Position numbers and translations under genes: made by a program. Below, piece after piece: positions 56,188-64,000 of a DNA stretch of 64,000 nt. Numbering within the stretch: the first letter of the stretch is position 1; each line of letters begins with the position of its first letter. Origin of the DNA: Armillaria gallica (lineage: Eukaryota; Basidiomycota; Agaricomycetes; Agaricales; Physalacriaceae); assembly GCA_037576215.1 (NCBI GenBank), contig JBANDB010000004.1, positions 6,572,001 to 6,636,000 on the forward strand, given 5' to 3'. Under the pieces are notes generated by a model. It did no database searches and had not been told where the DNA came from. It saw only the letters and a program-made list of their open reading frames with translations.

Positions 56188-57777
56188 CTAGTAAGCCCTA
56201 GAGTACCACACCATATGGTCCGACAAAGACTCATCTGCCTTCGGCTGGGGGTCATCCTTGAAATACCACTTATCCTCGCTGCTCGTCGATGTCCTCATCA
56301 GCGTCCTATCCTTCTCCCACTTCATCTCCGTTAAATTTGGACACGTCTTTATCCACCCCATCATAAGATCCAGCACGTCCTCCGAGGCAGAAGGTCCGAG
56401 TTCATACTCCCTCTCTGGAAGCATCACCGGGGAAGGAGGGTCGATCCACATTTCTTCATCATCGTATACGTACCTCCGAACGGGAACCTGCGGGTTGTAG
56501 ATATGCAGCGTTGTCATGTTGACGAACCTATGGAAGAATATAGAGGACATGCTCAGAATCGCAGCCTACCGAGCTATCAGACGGAGGAAGATACGAATTG
56601 GCGAACTTGGACTTACTTCATCTGGATACCCGTCGTGGTACTTGATCCTGAGCTCCCTGAGATCACTAAACAACTGCGAAACTGCATAGAGAATCTCTAT
56701 ATCCCATGAGATGACTGTGACGTCGAGCTTGCCAAGGTTCGGCCTTCTCGCTGCCACGGCTTCTAAGGCAGGAATAACCTTGCCGACGTCGAGGTCCAAA
56801 TCTCTCATCGCCAATTCCTGCAATGGACCGGTGATACTCCTTACCAAAGCGACCGGCCCTGTGTACTTCTCCAAATGAGATAAGTCGCCACAGTCAATAT
56901 CACCGACGACAAACAGCTCCGTTGAGTGCAGTCCTAGTTCAGTGATCCCCCCACATTCGTCACGGAGGAACTTTCCAAGGTGTTGCCTCATCACCTCATT
57001 GACGTCTAAGAGCGGATGCCCGGCGTCCGGGAAAGGATCCGAAAAGTGTATGTTCACTTTGTCGAGGGCGGCCGAAAAGGAATATTCTCGGGAATCATTT
57101 GCGAAGAAGGACGAGACGGTAGTATCCCAGCTGATGGTCAGCGACCGAAGGGAAGTGGAAGTGGTAAATTGGAGGTGCGGCATGACGCCCTCCGCCGGGA
57201 ACGTGTGGTCGTCGCCTGCTGGAATTGTGTGGTATGTGCGGTTGTACAGGAGGGTCAGGTCTGTAATCGGAAGCCCAGAAAAGCGGCCGTAGCCATTGCA
57301 TAAAGGGATTGGGGTCTCAACAAAGACGCACTGCTTGAAAGAGAGCGTCCGGAGGTTAGGTATGCCTCCAAGCAGATAGCATACGGACTCGGATTCTGGC
57401 AGGGCGCAGTTCGCAAAAGAAAGGGTATCGAGGGAGGTGAAAGATAACAACCTGGCCCAGATGCTGATATGGTACGCGCCTAGAGGACGTATTTTGTCGA
57501 GAGGCAATGTTCCGTCAAAGGATACCGAGATTGGCATCTCGTGCATGTTGTCCTCCCTTCCACGCCAGAATGAATTATTGGATTTGAAAGAGGTGGTATC
57601 CGTATAGCGAATGTGTTTGTATAGCTCTCGAATAGCTAGGTTTCGGAATAAAGTGCACGTTTGCACTACATGAAAGAGATCCTTGGGATCGTCAAGTTGC
57701 TGGAAGATATGAATGAAATTCTCGTTCGCGAGCGTGCCCATGAGCTCTGGTAGAGAACGAGGACGAACAGCCGACAT
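56188..57777 (-). CDS. F-box-like protein with leucine-rich region
   Basis: Probable substrate adaptor of an SCF-type ubiquitin ligase. The ATG at 57777 (MSAVRPRSL) precedes an F-box-like segment (ANENFIHIFQQLDDPKDLFH, VVQTCTLFRNLAIRELYKHI). A leucine-rich, LRR-like body follows (LDTLSFANCALPESESV, IPNLRTLSFKQCVFVETP, SLRSLTISWDTTV, LQELAMRDLDLDVGK, LRELRIKYHDGYPDE). One intron (starting GTAAGTCCAAG near 56615) joins the last exon (FVNMTTLHIYNPQVPV, CPNLTEMKWEKDR), which ends SRAY before TAG at 56188-56190. The frame extends further upstream but contains no ATG there. Such genes are strongly expanded in Agaricomycetes; the target is unknown. Confidence 0.8.
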
Positions 57778-58152
57778 GGCGAAGTAGTCTGCTGTCACTG
57801 GCAAAGGCAGATGGTGATGGTGATAGGCAGTGTGAAATTTTTCAGGGATGATCGACGAGAAAGGGAACGCGGCTAAATCCAATAAAGGGTAGCGCGTTTC
57901 GGTCCGAAGTACCGGGACGTGCTGAGGTGATTATCTGCGTTTGGCACGAAACCGTTGAGAACGTCGTGAGTTCTGTAATACATATTATTCCAAATCCAAA
58001 GGGTCTAAGTAAATCCTCGTTTTTGACTCATATTGTATCATGTTTTTCACGAAAAATAGTAGGTCGTGTTTGATGCGTACTAACATCATAAATATACGGC
58101 TACTATCTGTCCACTAAATCATGATATATAATCCTCCCATTACCCACTGACT
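57778..58152. other. Spacer, nothing seen
   Basis: AT-rich spacer between the F-box gene start and the oxalate decarboxylase stop. No feature. Confidence 0.5.
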
Positions 58153-60437
58153 TTATGAGGAAGCTCCCACAACAATAGGTTTCACCTTTTGGAGCTTCGA
58201 AATGGTATCGTCGGATAAATCGAGATGAGCCTTCACGACGTCCGGAGGAGTCAACGCCAGCCACTAATATGAAATATCGTCAGATGAGGTCGAGGAAGAT
58301 CACATGAAACTGACCTGATTAAGACTGATATCTTCGAAACGATCTGGGGAGAGCATGAGACTTCAAACGGGCTGAAGATAACCTTCTTACCTGACTTGAA
58401 TATTTCGAGGAACTTCAAGGTCGAGTTGCCGATGTTCTCGACATAGTGACCTAGGTCAAGGATTTCGTCAGTAGGTGGCTGGTTACGAAGCTGGCTGATA
58501 GTGTACCCATAGCAGTAGGAACATAGCCTAATAACGACTCCGTTAACGGGAACAATTGATAGACAAATAAAAGTCACGTACCGACATCACCAGGCTGATA
58601 GTTGAACGTTCTCGCAGTGCCCTGGGATGCAAAGATTGTAACTCTCGCCTCGCCCTCACTAAATAAGAAAAGACATCAGAGCCCACACTTGAAACGATAT
58701 CGGATCCTACTAACAGGAAGAAGCTCCATTCATCCTGAGTAGGGTGCCAATGAAGTTCCCTAAAATGACATGCGGGGGTTAGAGGAACAGATGTGTCATG
58801 GCAGATGAAACCAAACGCGCCTAATCGCACCAGGCTCAACAGTGACTTCGGCCATAGCGATCGTAGTCGACACTGTGAATGTTGTAGAGTCCACGATTTT
58901 CACGGAACCGCCGGAAGTCACAGTAGCATTGGCCGAGGACAGAGCAAACGAGAAAGGGTTGGGCACGGTTCCCTGAGGGCTGACCGGACCGGAGTCATCA
59001 GAGCCGGGGAGCGCTGTACGAAGAAGATGCGATCAGTGATCGGAAAGATCGTGGTTCATTGAAAGACATTGATACACACTGCTTGGGAAAATGTACAGTT
59101 CTTCTTTTGGAATATGCGCGAAAGCGGAACTGTCGACCTGGAAATTCCTCTCGATGACTAGAAGCAGGGAGTCAGCTGCACGTACAGATTAAACCAACAG
59201 GAATAACCGACCTTCCATGGGAACATGGGCAAGCCAGTCCGTCAACTGTAAGTCGCTAAGTCAACGCGCCACCCGATGTAAGATATCACACGAACCAGGA
59301 ACGTAGAATCCTCGCTGAAGTCTCCATTATCAAATACCTAAGCCGCAGACAGGCGTATGAGTCAAATCTCACTTCAAAAGAAATACAGTCAACGCACCAA
59401 AAGAAATTCTGAACCGTCTGGGTCATCGTCTGTCGCCTGTAGTGAGTGGGGAATACCAGCGGGGAAATACCACAAGTCGCCAGGGCCCTGATGAACAATC
59501 AATAAATGGAAGCGTATGAGCGTTTGTCTCCATGCGACTTACCACAGTGGCTAGATAATTACGACCTTGAGTGTCGACTGCCGAAACTTGAGTTGAACCC
59601 TTAACCAAGGAGATCAGATATTTAATCGCGATAATGATACCAAGCCGTATACTTTGAGAACGTAGGCCCACTTCCGACCAAAAATGACACGTCAGTGATA
59701 CATTTCGACCATCAAGCAAGCAGATAGTACCTCGGCAGTTTTGTGCCAATGCAATTCACTAAGCGTTTCCCATCAATAAGCTATTCGGCCGCCTCGACGC
59801 GTAATCACCCACCGGATAGCCCCAGGTTCCAGGCGCATATTGACACCAGCCATTTCTAAGAAAGAGTGTCAGATCGCAGCACGGCACACAAGACCAACTT
59901 ACCAGTGGCGAGAGGCATGACACCGACTGTCGCGGGGCAGTTAGTATCAAGGGAAGACATGGGCATAAAAATAGCTCACTATTTTCTTGGCGTGCCCAAC
60001 CACCCGTCTGCAGACGGTTGTGACTGAATGACATGGGCCATTTCGCGTTCATACTAGGAAGGAAGGGAAGAAATGATTCGCGCAGAAATGAGACTGAATC
60101 CCAGGACCACTTACATAGTGCCTGAATCGGTGGTTGGGGGTGCCAGGAGATCAGGATTCTGCAAATCGATGGCCAGGTTATCCGGGCCTATGATGGAGGC
60201 TCCCAGAGTGCCGCGTTCGGGCTTGACGAGAGATGGGTCACTGTCCTCGCTCCAGAGTGCCTCGTTAGGGTCCGTGGAGACGTAATCGACTGTTGCTGTA
60301 GATGAAGCTGCAGACCCAGTAGAGCTCGCAGCCACAGTCACGTTGCCGGCGACTGTAGCGCTCGCCGAAGTTGGGGCGGAGGCGACGAGCTTGACGAGCG
60401 CTAGGATCAAAACGAAAGATTGGGAAGCCTTGAACAT
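58153..60437 (-). CDS. Secreted oxalate decarboxylase (bicupin)
   Basis: Mn-dependent enzyme turning oxalate into formate and CO2, used by wood- and litter-decay fungi to control extracellular oxalate. The ATG at 60437 gives a signal peptide ([20 protein letters not shown]), then a Ser/Thr-rich linker. Cupin 1 carries [19 protein letters not shown] and ends with the acidic DDDPDGSEF stretch. Cupin 2 carries [37 protein letters not shown] and FLEIFKS, so the His-x-His...Glu...His ligands are visible in each half. The C-terminal end is [14 protein letters not shown] before TAA at 58153-58155. A dozen or more short introns are inferred, including one leaving an 18-nt exon (59653-59670, WAYVLK). 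It appears complete. Confidence 0.92.
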
Positions 60438-63400
60438 GGTATACCAGCGTAAGAGAACTCGATTGGGGTTGGAAGTCGAGATGGAGACTCCAAACTTTGG
60501 CTAGTGGTCTTATGTATTTCTGCGTTGGCTAGGACGACGTGAAGTGCTGTCCAGTGGGAGAATTGTTCGGATGAGATTTAAGCCTGCATGGAACGATTAG
60601 GCGGTCTATTACGCGTCAAAACGGTCGCAGACATAAGGTCGCCCAATAGAATAAAGTCGTCGTGTCCACATTGACAGCTTTTCAAGGATGAACACATGTG
60701 GTGGATCGCTCAGAAGGGGAAATATGGAGAAAAGATGTAATTTTTTGGTCTGGTGATGACGAGGGTAAAGGGGATCCAGACTAGCGAAATCACCCGGGGA
60801 AGGGTACCGAGAGGCAGACTCTGCAGGGAAAAATCGGGCGGAGTAAAGATGAGTGTTTTCAATACTCAACAGACCGGACAACAATGTTTCCCTATCAATT
60901 GGCGAGTCAGAGGTCATCACAATTTAATCAGAAGCTTACAAGGGTCCAATCTAAAAATATAACGGTACCTGACGGCTGTAACGAATCGGTAACATTGACG
61001 GCCACAGGAAGCCTTCAGTCCAAAGGTAATGACTTGAAGATTTTGCGGTCCGTTAGTCGTCGATTTGACCTGAGAGGGCGCGACGCTTGAGAAAAGATAA
61101 ATCCTGTCCTTTGTCATCAACCATGAACTAGAAACTAGTACGCCCATTCGTGACTTTGGGGATGCCGAAATTGAGGAGAAACTCATGAGTCATGAGAAAA
61201 CCGGTTCAAGAAACTGTCAGAAAGAAGTAGTGGAAATTACTGCGCCGTGTGAGGAATTATAGGGGTGCGGACATGTGGACGTTCGTTATCGCTACATCGA
61301 GAGTAGGCGCGAACGATACAGCGGAGCTATAAATAGATCAACAGCAGATGGACGCTTTTGCTTACACTCCTTGACTTAGTCCAATGGCCTTTCCTTTAAG
61401 CAAGTCTACTTCAAACCATGCACTAAGATCGCCGCTGTAATCCCTCGTTTCGCTCGCATTTCACGGTAGATAATGCAGCTCGTACTGCGCAAGGACGCAA
61501 GGTTGAAGCTCGGAGGATCCAGATCATCATCGTCTATTTATACAGCAGAGATGAAACAATAAGGGCTAATAAGGGGGGGATGCGGTAATAATAGAGTGCG
61601 TACCCAATAGCAGCCAATGGCGAGGGCCGCATGACTGAAGCACGAGGCTTTAGTCTTTTTCTGTACCATTTTGGGCCCTTTTCTTCCCTTCTTGCGCATC
61701 TGAATACCGTCAGCAATCAAACGGCTCCTTTATGTAACGCGCAGAACTGATAAATATATTAGATGAGGTGCGCAATGTAGTTTCTCGAATCATTATTGCG
61801 CCACAGCGGAGGAGAATCCTTTACGAAGCTCCTTGCTTTTGAGTAGCACTTTTTCCGTCAGTCAGCTCGGAGTTCATGGGGCTTTATATTGTCTGGCCTT
61901 GGCTTTCGTTGGAATGATCACTGGGAGACAGTGGGAGCGGAATTGACGAGGTACTAAATAAATTGAAAATGTTCCATCGTCAGTGATCATCCGGAATTAA
62001 TGGAGCTGAAATACCAATTGATAAGAGCATCTGCCTTCAGGAATCAGCACTTCAGCACCCGTGCAATCTGTAACAACTAAGTGCTATTTTTGTTTTTGTT
62101 TACGAACTCACCTTCAGGGTTGCCAAAAGGATGGCTACATCAACAGGGGGTAAGATTCGTTAGTAGAGGCGCGCGGCTACAAAACGGCGACGTCCAACCA
62201 AGGCAACTCTCAGACGGAAATCTGATTCACTCCTTGAATGCTGAGGTTGAGGTCTGTTAAGGTTCAACTTGAAGCGCTTAGTGTCGCGTCGGCGGAAGCA
62301 ATAGACAAACATAACAAGCCTTTTCGTAAACAAAGCGCATCTTGACCGGCCCGGTCGTACGGCGCTTCGCTGAGCGCTCAACTCACGCTCCACGGACCAA
62401 TTGACTCGCGATATCGTTTTCTTTTTACAGCCTTTTGAATTGGCTTCGTCACGGGCTCTCCGGCCTCCCCACAAAGAACTTTCCATGCACTCCTTGGAGG
62501 AAGTGGCGTACAAAGACGCATGAGGTATTTTGAATTGATTTTAAAGTAGGGTATGAGATCCTCCGAGGAACGATTGTGACTTTAGCAGGACGCCACGCAC
62601 CGTCAAGTGCCCATCAAATTCCTCACAGGTGCGACTCTTTGCCTCTGTAAAGGCCCGAGGGAGCATGGATTCTTAGTTCATCGAGATTCGATCCATTCAA
62701 CCTGGTAAGTTATTATGGGACATGCGTGGCATACCATCGCGTCTCCACGACCATGTTGAGAGCACCTATCATATTACTCGATCTGTTTCCCACAGCTGAC
62801 CAAACTAAACAACCATGTAGCACAAAACGGGAGCTGGACGTAAGCACTATTTTCAACTGCGGTCGCTTATGCATAGAATTCGATCTCGGTCACGACGGGC
62901 TCGTACGTATCCAGGTGATTCCAGACGGCGATCATTGCTAATGATCGCTCACGTTTCAAATTAACGAAGAAATGGTTCGTACATGGAGAAGAATCATAAA
63001 AGACTTGAATACCAGGTGGTAGAACATCCGCAAGGACGTGGTGTACTACTAGCATTCAGAAATGTCTTAGTATGCAGCGCTGCATGTACTGCATGTAGTC
63101 CTTTGGAGCAAATGTTCATGACAGCCTTTGTACGGGGATGCGCTACGAAGAAAAGTTAATGAAAGCAGAAGTGGTTACGGCAGAAGAACACATACTATTT
63201 TCTTCCACATGCACAACTGCTACATGTCTCTTAGGTGCGTACTGTTTCCAAAGGGTTGACTGCATCCTTTGTGCAAGTATAGCGCCCATCGGGCCCTCAA
63301 CCCTAAGATCGCTCGGCACGATTACGCAGCTCAATAATCATTAAGTGATTTGAGGATCCCGGCGTAGTTCCAAAGCTAGTTTAGCTTGAGACATACGATA

Positions 63401-64000
63401 CATTCACTGCCATCAAGAAGCTGATAGATATAGCGTACGGGAACTCGAGAACCTGGTATCGCGTAAGCGGAAACGCCTAAGGAGGGAGTTTCCAACGAAA
63501 GAATGGATAATCGTGTTGGAAGTTGGCTGATGGAGTTCGTAAAGAGCATAGACAGGAAGGGTGATGGACCTGTGGTGGGTGTGAAAGCCCGCGACACTGT
63601 TTATTTCCCATCAGAAGAGAAGTTCGAAAATGCGATCTATGCTGAAGGAGTATCCCCACGATCCACCGGATGCCGTCAAGGCAGGGAGCTCACATCTCGT
63701 GCCGATGCGGGCGTTTGTCTGCCGATGCTGAAGTCTCCTTCGTATTCTTCGGGAGCCCCAGGCCCCTTCCGCGACCCATCCATTGACAGTAACAGTTGCA
63801 CAGAGAATCGTCACCAACCATTGTGTGCTGCACAACATAGACCGCTCAGTCCTCAGACGGAAATTTAGCATGAAGATCAAGATTATGACGAAGGAAATGT
63901 GGAAAGACTGTGTAGGATTTGTCCGTAGCAGCGGAATCCTGCACCGAGCGCACGTTCCCAGATTATAGATAACAGAGGGTGATCCGAAAGGCGTGGGGAC
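60438..64000. other. Gene-poor right end, no supported gene
   Basis: Short ORFs on both strands (60609-60920, 62160-62513, 63503-63868, 63611-63880) show no domain. A VAQRIVTNHCVLHNI stretch at about 63790-63840 faintly recalls the C-terminal end of PIF/Harbinger-type transposases but cannot be extended. The first part, to about 60560, is the oxalate decarboxylase promoter. Confidence 0.4.

Noticed and set aside
63783..63968. Possible Harbinger-type transposase end (CVLHNI)
   Set aside because: A single short motif without the DDE residues or neighbouring conserved blocks; it is too weak to call.
1..64000. CRISPR arrays, bacterial insertion sequences, plasmid or phage features
   Set aside because: No short regularly spaced direct repeats, no ribosome-binding-site-led operons and no prokaryotic genes are present; the DNA is clearly fungal nuclear.

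Overview
This is nuclear DNA of a filamentous basidiomycete, most likely an Agaricomycete. The genes are split by many ~45-60 bp GT-AG introns, there are no bacterial-style operons, and the gene families fit: a DUF6535 membrane protein, a basidiomycete seven-helix membrane protein, bicupin oxalate decarboxylase, GH43 and GH79 enzymes, and a Zn2Cys6 regulator. All gene models below were spliced by eye from reading frames, splice signals and family conservation, so exon ends are approximate where stated.

Layout. 1-3.7 kb: no protein gene, but one copy of a long interspersed repeat carrying tRNA-like Pol III modules, ending next to an intron-containing tRNA-Asp. 4.4-9.5 kb: a small secreted Cys-rich protein, translation factor eEF1B-gamma and a tiny three-exon gene. 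9.8-17.5 kb: tRNA-Ser, a Zn2Cys6 transcription factor, a CNNM/DUF21-CBS membrane protein with a decayed partial copy behind it, and a secreted GH43 arabinanase. 18.9-26.3 kb: a run of minus-strand genes (DUF6535 protein, a multi-pass membrane protein, an unrecognised protein, an FtsJ-like methyltransferase). 27.1-30.5 kb: second copy of the tRNA-like repeat. 31.7-35.2 kb: a seven-helix membrane protein and a Golgi pH regulator. 35.3-45.8 kb: three members of one secreted-protein family (one truncated, two nearly identical) around a peroxisomal acyl-CoA oxidase, tRNA-Ala and an unrecognised gene. 46-49 kb: gene-poor with a decayed tandem repeat. 49.2-60.4 kb: an unrecognised ORF, GH79 glucuronidase, La RNA chaperone, an F-box protein and oxalate decarboxylase. 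60.4-64 kb: nothing convincing.

Functionally the window mixes housekeeping genes (eEF1B-gamma, La, GPHR, tRNAs) with lignocellulose-lifestyle genes (GH43, GH79, oxalate decarboxylase, acyl-CoA oxidase); nothing shows that these form one pathway. The most unusual things seen are a 3-nt exon in the CNNM gene and other very short exons, two GC-AG introns, the tRNA-like modular repeat present in two large copies, and the expanding secreted family with a possible pore-forming architecture.
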